A stretch of DNA of 64,000 bases from Neobacillus soli NBRC 102451. GTDB lineage: Bacteria; Bacillota; Bacilli; Bacillales; Cytobacillaceae. The stretch covers positions 1-64,000 of the forward strand of contig NZ_BCVI01000052.1 in NCBI RefSeq assembly GCF_001591665.1, read 5' to 3'. Below, in pieces: positions 16,845 to 26,279 of the stretch. The notes under the pieces were generated by a model, which had not been told where the DNA came from, did no database searches, and saw only the letters and a list, made by a program, of their open reading frames with translations. Every line of letters starts with the position of its first letter. The stretch's first letter is position 1. Made by a program: the position numbers and the translations under genes.

Positions 16845-19800
16845 TCATTGCCACACTGAAATTAAATATTCTATATCTGCTGTTAATTTTTCTTTCGCTT
16901 CCACAGATATTTTATCTTTCTGTGCTTGGTTGTTCATTAGCTTGAGAAAATCGTTCAGACTTTTTATCGCTTGTTCACGGTGTCCCTTCTCTTCCTGATT
17001 CTTGGCCTGTTGGAGACTATTACTTAGCTGATTGGTCAATGGTGAACGAACTTCATTTTTAGAAATATATTTCTCCAATTTTTCCTGGATCGTTTCAACA
17101 CTTACTGGACGGTTATATACTTCGAATGAAGCAATATTGAAGCTTGTAGACGCAGGAGTTGCGCCTAATCCAATTACCCCATTGCCTGTGCCACCTGGAC
17201 CAATCTGCGGACCTAATGGACGTTTTCCGGACATAGTTAACCTAATATATCGCTTTGTTACAGAGTCAAACTGTAAATCACTTACAGAGGAACCGTTGGG
17301 GTTTGTTCCATTGTAGATTGGCTGCCAATTTACGCCATCATTGGAACCTTCAATGACCATGTTCCCTGCATAGTTCGCATAATCCCATCTGACAATCGTT
17401 CGATCAAACGTTGTCGATTCGCCGAAATCAACTTTGAACCACTGCGGGTCAGCACCGGTCGTTGCATTGGTCGAGCTTTGCCATTTTGTATACATAGTAC
17501 TGTCTAATGCTCTATCAGCACTATTTGTACCCTGAGTTGTTGATGCCGTTGCCGTCTTTCCAAAAGCTAAATTAACTGTAGTCGGACTTGGTGCATTCTT
17601 CGCTGTTAAGTTGTTGTAGCTGTCCACCTCAACGACAGCGGCAGCATTACCCAAATCGGACAGATTATATGTTGCTGTAAGGGTTCTCTTCTCCCCAGGC
17701 AACAACATAAAGTAGTTATCTTCCATTTTTACTGGGGCTACCAGATCACCATTAACGCCTTTCTTGATCTTGGCGAATACGCCATAGGCAATGGAATTCC
17801 CCTTGTTTTTAACCGTATAGGAAATTGTTTGTTCTTGCCCATTCGTCACCGTTTTAGGTTTTCCCTCGATTTGCAACTCAGCCTGATCCAGCTGCTGCAA
17901 TTGAGTGAAGTCTGCAAACTGATCCTGCGGAGTATAGTTCCATCCATGATTCTGGTATCTGACCAAGTCCTTTTTCGTTGATTGTGCATAGGAGTTAATA
18001 CTTACAATATTATCTTTGGCGTCTCTTAATTCCAATCTTAGGAAATAAGTAGGCGATACCTGAAGATCTCCCTCATTAATTTTATCAACCACTTTAATTC
18101 CACTTGCCTCTTCAATCTTGCCATTGAAATTGATGGTTTGGTAACCCACTTGCTTAGGTTCGCCACCGACAGATGTGCTTGCACCATCCGGAGTCACAGC
18201 AAGGTTTTTAAACTCTTTGTCATAGACTTTCTTGCTATCAATATTGTAGACTTGAACCTTCGCTTTCAAACCGGAGTAATCCTTATTCGTGCTGTTAAGA
18301 ATTTTGACTTCCTTGGACGCATAATCATACATGATATGGAGCGGCTCATTTCCTTTCTTCGCTCCGAAATAAGAGCCGTTCGGGTTAAGATAGAAATCAA
18401 ACAGGTTCCAGAACATACCTGGCCAAGCATTATTGAGCATCCACTGGACCCATCCTGTCGACTTCGTATATTTGTTGGCATTCAGCGCTTCAAACACAGC
18501 ACGCTGCGAGTCATATTGTTGAACCTGGGCCTTGATGTTATACTCTTCAAGATTATGAGATTCCCCATAGTGGTTATCCATCGCTAAGTTAAATTTTGAA
18601 AGATCCCTAAAACTGCCCCTAGCATTGTGGAAATTCCATTGTTGGTAATTATCGCCACCCACATTATAAGGCCATAATGCACTTTCAGGCAGAATCTTCT
18701 TCATCGTTTCAATAACCGGTATACTTGGACCTGGACCAGCTTCCGAAGTAAATCCGAAGGCACCGCCTTGATCCATATCCTCAAACCACATGGCAGGAGG
18801 TGCATAATCATAGGAAGCGTCCATGTGCATACCGCTAGTCGTTCCGGTTAATGTCGCTATCTTAGCAGAGCCGCTGGCAATAATAGCTCCATAATCGTCC
18901 CAGTGTAATTCATTTTCGATATCGAAAAACGCTTGCTCTACTTCCCTCCCACGGGCAGAATTTGAGTAAGATGCGGGGTTATCACTTCCATTCATCCACG
19001 CTATCATACTAGGATGTACTCTTAATTCACGGAGCTGAGATGTTAACGATTCACTAACAACTTCTAGATCATGATCAGTATATTGAGCAGGTTCCTGCCA
19101 CTTACTGCAACAGGTCCATCCACCCATGTACATTAGACCGTTTTCATCTAGAAGGTCGATCAATCGGTCATCAAAGAAAATGCCCTCATCTCTGATCGCA
19201 TTTAAGCCCATATCTTTTAGGTATTCAACAAGCGCAATATTTGTATCCATATCTCGGCGTAAGTACAAGTCGGTAGGAGAATATCCTCCAGCTTTAATAA
19301 GGACAGGCTTGTGGTTCACATAGAACTGCACCATATCCTTAAGCGGCGGATTGGTCTTTGTTGATGGGGAAACATTCATCTCAGTAGTGACTTCACGGAT
19401 ACCAAACTTTTGGGAAATTCGGTCAGCAACTTTATTATCTTTTGCCGTAAACTTGAATTCTACCGTGTGCAGAGAAGGTTCACCCATCCCTATTGGCCAC
19501 CATAATTTTGGTTTTTTTATTTCTAGCCCCTTAAAATTATCTGACGTAAAAGCAATTTCCTGATCCTTTGCACCCGCGTTCAGGGTTACATGTTGGGATA
19601 GGGTTGTCACAACCGCACCCTTAGGGTCTTTAATTGTTGCTTCCACTGTTCCTGATACTGGACTATCAGAATAATTTGTCAGATCCACATAGGCATTTAG
19701 ACTTGCTTTTGAAAGGTCAGGATCAACTTTAGAGGTTACAAATGGGTTGCGAGTCGTTACAACACTAGAGGTAGTAATGAATACATCACGCCATAATCCC

Positions 19801-20495
19801 ATGTTGTTATCAGTCGGTCTAGGGACCCAATCCACCCAATAGACTGAAAAGTCTTTACCAAAGTTAGATTTAGTTACTTCCACTGCGATTGTATTTTTGG
19901 TGTTACCATCAGCAGTTACGTATTTGGATATATCCAATTCGTAGGTTCTAAATGAACCAATAATATCCGATTTATCTGCAATCTTCGTTCCATTAACCCA
20001 AATGTCGCCCTGGTAACCAATCCCTTGGAAGTTTACTAATATTTGCTTTCCCTGCTCGGTTGCAGGTAAGGTAAACTCGGTACGATACCACCAAGGAACA
20101 TTATATCTGGTTTCATCGGTACGAGATATACGGTCGTGAATAAACGGATCTTCAATATCACCAGCTTCAATCAGTGCTCCCATAACAGTATTAGGAACAG
20201 TTGTATTAAACCAACCGTTTGTTTTATAGCCTGGTTTAGAGATGGCAGTCCCATTTTCCGTTGCAATGGCCGAGGACTGGATTTGCCAATCTTTGTGCAA
20301 CTGAAATACATTGTCATACTTAATCGCTTTCTTTAATGAATACTCTTCGCTGGAAATGGATGAACTAACATTCGTACTACTGGAATTTGTTGCTTTGGCT
20401 TTAGTGGACGAGCCTGTTGCAACCAAACCGTAGGTAGAGATCAAAACAGCCATCGAAATATTAAGTATCTTTTTAAATGACCTGCTTAAATGCAC
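16845..20495 (-). CDS. secreted GH2 exo-beta-D-glucosaminidase with discoidin and FIMAH domains
   Basis: About 1216 residues from a GTG at 20495 (GGGAGGAAGG upstream). Signal peptide (KKILNISMAVLISTYGLVAT), GH2 sugar-binding and Ig-like domains (about 60-380), catalytic barrel. NGSDNP (Asp505) and TSEAGPGP (Glu585) fit the Asp acid/base plus Glu nucleophile pattern of GH2 exo-glucosaminidases such as CsxA, rather than the Glu/Glu of beta-galactosidases. A discoidin (F5/8 type C) module begins at NLAFGKTATAS and ends near VYNRPVS. The last ~85 residues match the FIMAH domain. Predicted to release glucosamine from chitosan oligomers outside the cell. A GH2 beta-mannosidase is the main alternative. 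Confidence 0.88.
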   Translation of the reverse strand: MHLSRSFKKILNISMAVLISTYGLVATGSSTKAKATNSSSTNVSSSISSEEYSLKKAIKYDNVFQLHKDWQIQSSAIATENGTAISKPGYKTNGWFNTTVPNTVMGALIEAGDIEDPFIHDRISRTDETRYNVPWWYRTEFTLPATEQGKQILVNFQGIGYQGDIWVNGTKIADKSDIIGSFRTYELDISKYVTADGNTKNTIAVEVTKSNFGKDFSVYWVDWVPRPTDNNMGLWRDVFITTSSVVTTRNPFVTSKVDPDLSKASLNAYVDLTNYSDSPVSGTVEATIKDPKGAVVTTLSQHVTLNAGAKDQEIAFTSDNFKGLEIKKPKLWWPIGMGEPSLHTVEFKFTAKDNKVADRISQKFGIREVTTEMNVSPSTKTNPPLKDMVQFYVNHKPVLIKAGGYSPTDLYLRRDMDTNIALVEYLKDMGLNAIRDEGIFFDDRLIDLLDENGLMYMGGWTCCSKWQEPAQYTDHDLEVVSESLTSQLRELRVHPSMIAWMNGSDNPASYSNSARGREVEQAFFDIENELHWDDYGAIIASGSAKIATLTGTTSGMHMDASYDYAPPAMWFEDMDQGGAFGFTSEAGPGPSIPVIETMKKILPESALWPYNVGGDNYQQWNFHNARGSFRDLSKFNLAMDNHYGESHNLEEYNIKAQVQQYDSQRAVFEALNANKYTKSTGWVQWMLNNAWPGMFWNLFDFYLNPNGSYFGAKKGNEPLHIMYDYASKEVKILNSTNKDYSGLKAKVQVYNIDSKKVYDKEFKNLAVTPDGASTSVGGEPKQVGYQTINFNGKIEEASGIKVVDKINEGDLQVSPTYFLRLELRDAKDNIVSINSYAQSTKKDLVRYQNHGWNYTPQDQFADFTQLQQLDQAELQIEGKPKTVTNGQEQTISYTVKNKGNSIAYGVFAKIKKGVNGDLVAPVKMEDNYFMLLPGEKRTLTATYNLSDLGNAAAVVEVDSYNNLTAKNAPSPTTVNLAFGKTATASTTQGTNSADRALDSTMYTKWQSSTNATTGADPQWFKVDFGESTTFDRTIVRWDYANYAGNMVIEGSNDGVNWQPIYNGTNPNGSSVSDLQFDSVTKRYIRLTMSGKRPLGPQIGPGGTGNGVIGLGATPASTSFNIASFEVYNRPVSVETIQEKLEKYISKNEVRSPLTNQLSNSLQQAKNQEEKGHREQAIKSLNDFLKLMNNQAQKDKISVEAKEKLTADIEYLISVWQ

Positions 20496-20598
20496 TTTTC
20501 CTTCCTCCCTCATGTTATTCATTTTCTTACCTAACTACTTGAGCTGTTACTAGCTTTATATAAAAAGCTAATAATGGAAAAATAGTTTGTCACCCCCT

Positions 20599-21687
20599 TT
20601 AATCGTCCTTTTTTACGTTTTTATATACTTCCTCTTTCTTGTGAAAGCCTTTGGCAATTACAGTCTCGTCGATTGTCTCTTTCGTTACCGCAACAGGTTC
20701 AAGCAAAATTGTCGGGACATTTATCTTTCCATTATTTTCTGAAGCATTTGTGTGGATTTTTTCACCTTTCGCTATCTTTACCGCTACTTTCGCTGCTGTT
20801 TCCGCCATATCTTTGATTGATGTATACACTGTCATTAATTGCGTTCCTTCAACTATCCTCTGGCACCCAGCAAGTTCCGCATCTAACCCACTCACCGGAA
20901 TTTTACCTACCAGATTCTGTCCCGCCAATGCTTGGATTGCCGAGCCAGCCGTAGCATCGTTCGCCGCTATAATTGCATCAATTTGGTTATTATTTGCTCT
21001 CAGAGCAGTTTCCACATTAGACAGGGCGTCAGCTGGATCCCAATTTTTTGTCCACTGACTATATACAATCTCAATATCCCCTTTTTCAATCAGTGGCTGC
21101 AATATGTTCATATGTCCTTGTCTATATAAATGGGAGGAATAGTCAGTGTTAGCTCCTTCAATGAGCACATATTTTCCCTTTGGTGTATTCTCTACAACCT
21201 TTTTAGCTTGAAGTTCACCAATTAAGATACTGTCAAAAGAAATATATAAATCGATATCTGAATTGGTAATCAAACGATCATATGCAATCACCTTGATGCC
21301 CGCCGCATGTGCTTTTTCCACAATTGCTGCAGCTGCATCTGCATTATGCGGGACAACAATCAACACATCTACACCCTTGCTAATTAAGGTTTCTGCTTGA
21401 GCAATTTGCTTGGCATCATCTCTTTCAGCCGCTTCCACAAACACTTCAGCGCCAAGTTCCTTTCCTTTCGCAACCAAATAATCACGATCGCGCAGCCACC
21501 GTTCTTCCCGTAATGTGTCCATCGAAAATCCAATCGTTATTTTCTTTTCTTCATTTCTGCCTGTCTCTGTATTTACGTCCGCCTTTTCACTGGTCGTCTG
21601 AGTAGCAGCGTCAGTACATGCTGTAGAGAAAATAATAAAAATCAAGGACAAAAAAATTAGGATATTTTTTCTCCAAGCTACACTCAT
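20599..21687 (-). CDS. XylF-like periplasmic sugar-binding lipoprotein, orphan
   Basis: About 362 residues. ATG 21687 follows GGAAGG. Lipoprotein signal with cysteine in FSTACTD. Peripla_BP_4 features of xylose/multiple-sugar binding proteins: ITIGFSMDTLREERWLRDRDY, KQIAQAETLISKGVDVLIVVPHN, KVIAYDRLI, NDATAGSAIQAL. Proteins of this type normally feed XylGH/MmsAB transporters, but no such ATPase or permease is here. It may serve signalling or use a transporter encoded elsewhere. A cre-like site lies 54 bp upstream, so catabolite control is likely. Confidence 0.88.
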   Translation of the reverse strand: MSVAWRKNILIFLSLIFIIFSTACTDAATQTTSEKADVNTETGRNEEKKITIGFSMDTLREERWLRDRDYLVAKGKELGAEVFVEAAERDDAKQIAQAETLISKGVDVLIVVPHNADAAAAIVEKAHAAGIKVIAYDRLITNSDIDLYISFDSILIGELQAKKVVENTPKGKYVLIEGANTDYSSHLYRQGHMNILQPLIEKGDIEIVYSQWTKNWDPADALSNVETALRANNNQIDAIIAANDATAGSAIQALAGQNLVGKIPVSGLDAELAGCQRIVEGTQLMTVYTSIKDMAETAAKVAVKIAKGEKIHTNASENNGKINVPTILLEPVAVTKETIDETVIAKGFHKKEEVYKNVKKDD

Positions 21688-21740
21688 TCCTTTGTACCTT
21701 CCTATACTCTTTGAATATTTCAAATATAATTGTACCAAGT

Positions 21741-21754
21741 TTAAAGCGCTTACA
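21741..21754 (-). promoter_or_regulatory. cre site (CcpA operator)
   Basis: On the minus strand TGTAAGCGCTTTAA matches TGWAARCGYTWNCW at 13 of 14 positions. It lies between the response-regulator gene and the XylF-like gene, in the expected promoter zone of the latter. Confidence 0.75.
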
Positions 21755-21783
21755 AAGATGATTTCCTTGTACATTCTTGTTAT

Positions 21784-22884
21784 CTATAGGACTTTTTGGT
21801 GTTTGATTAGTAATTTTTTCCTATAATCAGTTGGAGAAATATTGTGACTTCTTTTAAATACTCTGCTGAAGTAGCTTGGATCATGAAAGCCTACCTCAAA
21901 GGTAATTTCCTTTAAACTTTTGGAAGGATCCAACATCAGTTTCTTTGCCTTCATTATTCGGCATTCTGTTAAAAAGTCGATAAAGTTCGTTCCGCTATGC
22001 TCTTTAAATAGCTTGCTAACGTAATAGGGGCTTAAATTTACTTGTGCTGCAACAATTTCTAAACTAATTTCTCTATGTGAATTTTCTACAATAAATTGTT
22101 TAATTGTTTGAAATATATTTGGTGAGATTTCATTTTTCATTGAAGTAAATGATTTAAGCATTTTTTCTAATACCAATCGGCTTTCAGTATTCAATTGCTG
22201 ATAATTGGTCGCTTGAAGAGAAAAAAAAGGGGTTTCGATTTCAATACCTATATCATTTAAAAATCGTGAAATTAATAATACAATTCGAAGCAGCCTTTGA
22301 TGTGTCTCAGAAATGCTTTTTCCAGTTTCCTCACAATATTCAACGAATGACAATACTAGCTTTTGAACCACCTTCCCGTTCCCTTGTCGTAATTGTTCCA
22401 GGATATTTTTTTCCGTCTCAAGCGCCCGCCTGCTGCCTTCATGAAACTCTTGCTGCAACTTTTGAATCTTTATTTTCTCCTGCTTTCTACTATTGCTTTC
22501 GTCTTTTTCCCGCTGAATTCGTTTTGTTACACTTTGAACCGTTTCAATAATCGTGTCTATTCGACTTGGTTTAAGCAAATAATCCTTTACTCCCAAACGT
22601 AACGCTTGTCTTGCATACTCAAATGTTTCGTATGCGGAGACAATAATATATTGGATGGCCGAATTCTTCCTATTAATTTCCTTAATTGCTGCCAAACCAT
22701 CCATCCCTGGCATTTGAATATCCATCAAAATAAGATCGGGTTTCAGTTCTTCAGCCAAACGAATGGCTCTCAGGCCATTTTCCGCTTCGCCTACAATCTT
22801 GATATTTCCCATGCCTTGCTCAATAATTTGTTTAAGTGCCATTCTCTCCACTCGTTCATCATCAACAATGAGAATATTAATCAT
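21784..22884 (-). CDS. response regulator, YesN type (receiver plus AraC-type HTH)
   Basis: About 366 residues. Receiver domain 1-120 with phosphoacceptor Asp55 (LILMDIQMPGMDG), a linker with coiled-coil character (about 130-175), and two AraC-type helix-turn-helix motifs at the end (ISLEIVAAQVNLSPYYVSKL; LKEITFEVGFHDPSYFSRVF). ATG 22884 has GGGAG upstream; the open frame further upstream lies inside the kinase gene. It starts 1 bp after the kinase stop. Predicted to activate the XylF-like and downstream genes. Confidence 0.93.
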   Translation of the reverse strand: MINILIVDDERVERMALKQIIEQGMGNIKIVGEAENGLRAIRLAEELKPDLILMDIQMPGMDGLAAIKEINRKNSAIQYIIVSAYETFEYARQALRLGVKDYLLKPSRIDTIIETVQSVTKRIQREKDESNSRKQEKIKIQKLQQEFHEGSRRALETEKNILEQLRQGNGKVVQKLVLSFVEYCEETGKSISETHQRLLRIVLLISRFLNDIGIEIETPFFSLQATNYQQLNTESRLVLEKMLKSFTSMKNEISPNIFQTIKQFIVENSHREISLEIVAAQVNLSPYYVSKLFKEHSGTNFIDFLTECRIMKAKKLMLDPSKSLKEITFEVGFHDPSYFSRVFKRSHNISPTDYRKKLLIKHQKVL

Positions 22885-22885
22885 T

Positions 22886-24325
22886 TTAATCTCCCTTCTG
22901 TTCTGGCAATCGCAAAATAATGCGCGTCCCTTGATTAACAATACTTTCAATTTCTATGATGTCATCTATCCCATAAAATAGTCGTAAGCGGCGGATGACG
23001 TTATGAATCCCAATACCTGTCGATTGTCCTTTATATTCTTTTTGCGGTTCCCCTTTAATGATAGATTGTATGGTATCATGCGGAATACCCGGTCCGTTGT
23101 CCTCAATTTCAATAATGTTTTGTATTCCCTGGTTTCGAATCCGGATGGCAATGTCGCCGCCTTCTGGGAAAGGTTCAATTGCATGAATTAAAGCATTCTC
23201 GACGAAGGGCTGCAGAGTGAGGCTCGGCAGTTTAACTGATAGACACTCCTCATCGACATCGATTGTATATTGGACCCTTTCCTCAAATCGTGCTTTTTGA
23301 ATAGTAAGGTAATCTTCCAAACCTTTGATTTCGTTTTTGATTGTTGTAGAATTATCCATGCTTTTTAAATTGTAGCGAAGCAAATCGGCCACCGAGATAA
23401 TTAAGTTGCTCGTTTCTTTTGCATTTTCTAAATAGGCTTTCTTAGCTAACGTGTTTAAGGTATTAAATAAAAAATGTGGGTTAATTTGGCTTTGCAAGGT
23501 TTTCAATTCGCTTTCTTTTAAAAGCAATTTATGTTCCTGCAATTCGCGTTCCACCTTTGCTTTAATCTGCATTTCGGCAATCAACTTTTTTAGGTTGATC
23601 CTCATCTGATTAAAGGTGCTGGCTAGAAAATTTATTTCGTCATTTGTTCGAATAGTGATGCTTTGTTCAAAATTCCCACGGGATATTTCCCTGGCGGCAG
23701 CCGTTAATGTTACGATAGGGCGGGTAATTTCGTTGGAAAATTTGAAAAAAATCAATAAAATAGTAAATGATGTCGATGCTAAGGTCAAAAAGCTTAACAA
23801 TACTGAGTCCTTGCTTTGCTGAATGATTTTCTTGTAAAGATTAACGTAAGTTTCTAATTCTCCATTTATAAGTAAAAGTGTCGTTTCAGAAATATACGTT
23901 GAAGTCTTCGCTGCCTCATTAAAAAGAAATGATGCCTTCGTATCATTTCTTTTTTGAAAGAATGAGGCTGCAAGCTCCATTGATTCTAGCTGACTTTTGA
24001 TCATGTTGTCGTAATTCATAAGAGATATGATATTGTTTTGGTTTCTTAAACCAATGAGCTTTTCTTGCGATTCTTTCAATTTTCCACTCAAGACCAAATA
24101 CTCATTTTTTGAGTCAGCCGCCGCGTTAATAAAATAGTGATTTAAAGCATTAATTGAGTCCTGACTTAATTGAGAAACCTCCTTTATCAGCAAATACCTA
24201 TGTAAAATTTCATTATAATTTTCAATGGTCTTTTGATTGGAATAAATCATTAACAACCAAACAAGCGAAATCATGATCCATATGACGGCAAACAAAAATA
24301 TAATCTTATTTCGGATTGTTTTCAT
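22886..24325 (-). CDS. sensor histidine kinase, YesM/LytS type
   Basis: 479 residues: membrane helix 1 (about 8-27), an extracytoplasmic helical region to about 172, helix 2 (about 174-194), HAMP (about 196-250), then the HisKA_7TM/PF06580 box QINPHFLFNTLN with the phosphorylated His284, and an ATPase domain (VENALIHAI, EDNGPGIP, GIGIHNVIRRL). Operon order is sugar-binding sensor, kinase, regulator. This matches the three-component layout described for XylFII-LytS-YesN in clostridia, where the binding protein passes sugar occupancy to the kinase. Confidence 0.93.
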   Translation of the reverse strand: MKTIRNKIIFLFAVIWIMISLVWLLMIYSNQKTIENYNEILHRYLLIKEVSQLSQDSINALNHYFINAAADSKNEYLVLSGKLKESQEKLIGLRNQNNIISLMNYDNMIKSQLESMELAASFFQKRNDTKASFLFNEAAKTSTYISETTLLLINGELETYVNLYKKIIQQSKDSVLLSFLTLASTSFTILLIFFKFSNEITRPIVTLTAAAREISRGNFEQSITIRTNDEINFLASTFNQMRINLKKLIAEMQIKAKVERELQEHKLLLKESELKTLQSQINPHFLFNTLNTLAKKAYLENAKETSNLIISVADLLRYNLKSMDNSTTIKNEIKGLEDYLTIQKARFEERVQYTIDVDEECLSVKLPSLTLQPFVENALIHAIEPFPEGGDIAIRIRNQGIQNIIEIEDNGPGIPHDTIQSIIKGEPQKEYKGQSTGIGIHNVIRRLRLFYGIDDIIEIESIVNQGTRIILRLPEQKGD

Positions 24326-24331
24326 GGTATC

Positions 24332-25366
24332 TCACCTTTTTTCGAGCAAATGGACGCTTGTATAATAATTTGGCTCAAGGGGGACCTCAATACCTTCCAG
24401 CCATCTAAGCATATGGGTTGTACTTTGAGCGCCGATTTCTTCTGGATTCTGCATTAGTGCGGCGGAAACCACTCCGGTGTTAATGAGTTCCGAAATCTCC
24501 GGATTCTGATCAAAGGTATAAATTAAGTAATCCTGCAGTCTCCCCCTTCCTTTGACAGCTTGGACAATTCCACTAGTCGCCTCTTCAGTCAAACCGAGAA
24601 AAACTCTGCATTCCGGGTAATTGTTCAGCAGTTCCGTCGTTTCCTCCAAACCGTTCTGAGAACCAGCGGTATGGTTTGACACATCTAATATTTGTATATT
24701 TGAATTCGACGCAAGAGCATTTTCTACCCCTTGCTTTCTCAATGAAAGATAGCCAATCTGTGTATCACCATAAACAATCCCTATCTTCCCTCCGTCTCCC
24801 ATCTGAGTGGCTATATGTTCTCCCAAAATAATACCTTCTTGATAATGATTGGGACCCACGTAAGTTTTACGTAAACTATCCGGTGCATCGGTAAAAACGG
24901 TTATAACCGGTATCCCTTTTTGCAGTGCTTTATTCACAATTTGGATAAATTCCGGGTGCTCTTTTCCTTGAACAATAATTCCATCTACTCGGGAAGAAAT
25001 GGCCATGTCGATATTTTTCAAGTAGCCAAAGATGTCAGCTTGAAACGTTTCTTTAAACTCGATTGCCACTTTATTCTTGTTTGCCACTTTTTGTGCCCCT
25101 TCTTTAACCTTATTCCAAAATGGACTACCCGAATCCCCCGAAATAAATACGATTCGATAAATATCTGTATCATTCGGCTCTGAATAGATAGGGACTTTAG
25201 GGTGTACCAGCACCACTTTAAACGTAAAAATTGCAAGCATAAATAAAGTAATGAATCCACCTAAATATAGGAATACAATAATAATCCTTTTCTTTTTTAT
25301 TACCCTTCCCTCCCCATTCTTTTGTCTCTGATATCTATGAATAATTTTCTCTGCAAGATAATGCAA
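24332..25366 (-). CDS. membrane-anchored sugar-binding sensor (XylFII-like)
   Basis: A signal-anchor helix (IIIVFLYLGGFITLFMLAIF) is followed by a Peripla_BP_4 domain (RIVFISGDSGSPFWNKVKEG, VDGIIVQGKEHPEF, GIPVITVFTDAPD, GPNHYQEGIILG). There is no lipobox, so it stays anchored by its N-terminus facing outward. It ends 6 bp before the kinase start. The only standard start in frame is TTG 25366, whose Shine-Dalgarno is too close. GGGGAGG instead sits 9 nt before an ATA at 25300, directly before KKKRIII. Translation may therefore begin at ATA. Ligand unknown; amino sugar inferred from context. Confidence 0.85.
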   Translation of the reverse strand: MHYLAEKIIHRYQRQKNGEGRVIKKKRIIIVFLYLGGFITLFMLAIFTFKVVLVHPKVPIYSEPNDTDIYRIVFISGDSGSPFWNKVKEGAQKVANKNKVAIEFKETFQADIFGYLKNIDMAISSRVDGIIVQGKEHPEFIQIVNKALQKGIPVITVFTDAPDSLRKTYVGPNHYQEGIILGEHIATQMGDGGKIGIVYGDTQIGYLSLRKQGVENALASNSNIQILDVSNHTAGSQNGLEETTELLNNYPECRVFLGLTEEATSGIVQAVKGRGRLQDYLIYTFDQNPEISELINTGVVSAALMQNPEEIGAQSTTHMLRWLEGIEVPLEPNYYTSVHLLEKR

Positions 25367-25456
25367 ACCCTCTAATTCGCAAAATATAACGGAATCTCTG
25401 TTAATTCGACACTATTTGCGTGTATTGGAACCACCTTCTAATCTCCTTCGGGTAAA

Positions 25457-25529
25457 GTAACGATTATTAATCGTTACCTGCAATCAGTCAAAAAAAAATA
25501 AACCTACTTTTGAATGAGGTTTATTTTTT
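25457..25529. terminator. hairpin pair with bidirectional terminator
   Basis: GTAACGAT / ATCGTTAC (25457-25464 / 25470-25477) is followed by AATAAACCT / AGGTTTATT (25497-25505 / 25517-25525), with a T6 run on the plus strand and a run of A on the other side giving T8 on the minus strand. It can end the minus-strand DUF2269 unit before the glucosamine locus. The rest of 25367-25647 shows no gene. Confidence 0.7.
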
Positions 25530-25647
25530 CCGATTTTAAGTTTTCGTCGATGGCTTTCATAATCGTACCAACCTGATTTTTTCGTTTAGTTTTGAATAGT
25601 TGTTGGAACTATATTTTTTCGTTCCTAATGAAACTAGCACCATATTC

Positions 25648-26103
25648 CTAGAACGGTTTTAATATCATCAATGTAATAATGATCAAGAAAATCACATTTT
25701 CAAGGTGTTCATATCGAAAGAGGACTTTTGATAAACGCCAATATTCTTCAGGGATTTCTTCGCCTGTATGGGAGGCTAATAGGGCCTTAACCGGTTTTGA
25801 TCTAGGTGATAAGACGAGTGGACCGATGGCAAGAGCGATCAAATAAAGAATGAGACTTGTTACGTACCACCCCATCTGAAACAAATAGTGATGCATTAAT
25901 CCCATGCCTAGACCTGTGACCAATAAAAGGACGCCGCCTACCATAACAAAGATATGCAGCTTATGTCTGATTCTATATGAATGTCTCAATTCGGTCATGT
26001 TTTTCCCGGATTTAACAACGGTTGTTAAAATAAACCCTGGTCCCATTCCCAAGATTGCCGAAATAATATGTATAAACACTAGGACTCTATAGAAAGTATC
26101 CAC
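25648..26103 (-). CDS. DUF2269-like integral membrane protein
   Basis: About 151 residues with four membrane helices; first-helix pattern VFIHIISAILGMGPGFILTT and GGVLLLVTGLGMGLMHH match DUF2269 proteins. GTG 26103 is preferred because GGAGG lies 10 nt upstream; the upstream extension adds a non-hydrophobic 17-residue leader. Single gene. Function unknown. Confidence 0.7.
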   Translation of the reverse strand: MDTFYRVLVFIHIISAILGMGPGFILTTVVKSGKNMTELRHSYRIRHKLHIFVMVGGVLLLVTGLGMGLMHHYLFQMGWYVTSLILYLIALAIGPLVLSPRSKPVKALLASHTGEEIPEEYWRLSKVLFRYEHLENVIFLIIITLMILKPF

Positions 26104-26279
26104 CTTTATGCAACCTCCATTACCTACATGCTCCCATTTTACCACAAAACCCATTATTATTTATGTTATACATATCTAATCTGACTTTGTCCATTTTTCA
26201 TCATTAAGTCTCGCACTGTTAAATGGTATAATGTAAGAAAACTTAGGACCAATAGGATACCTGAAAGGGTGCTTGTATC

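Noticed and set aside
18138..18587. 149-codon plus-strand ORF inside the GH2 gene
   Set aside because: Shadow of a long conserved coding region; no ribosome site.
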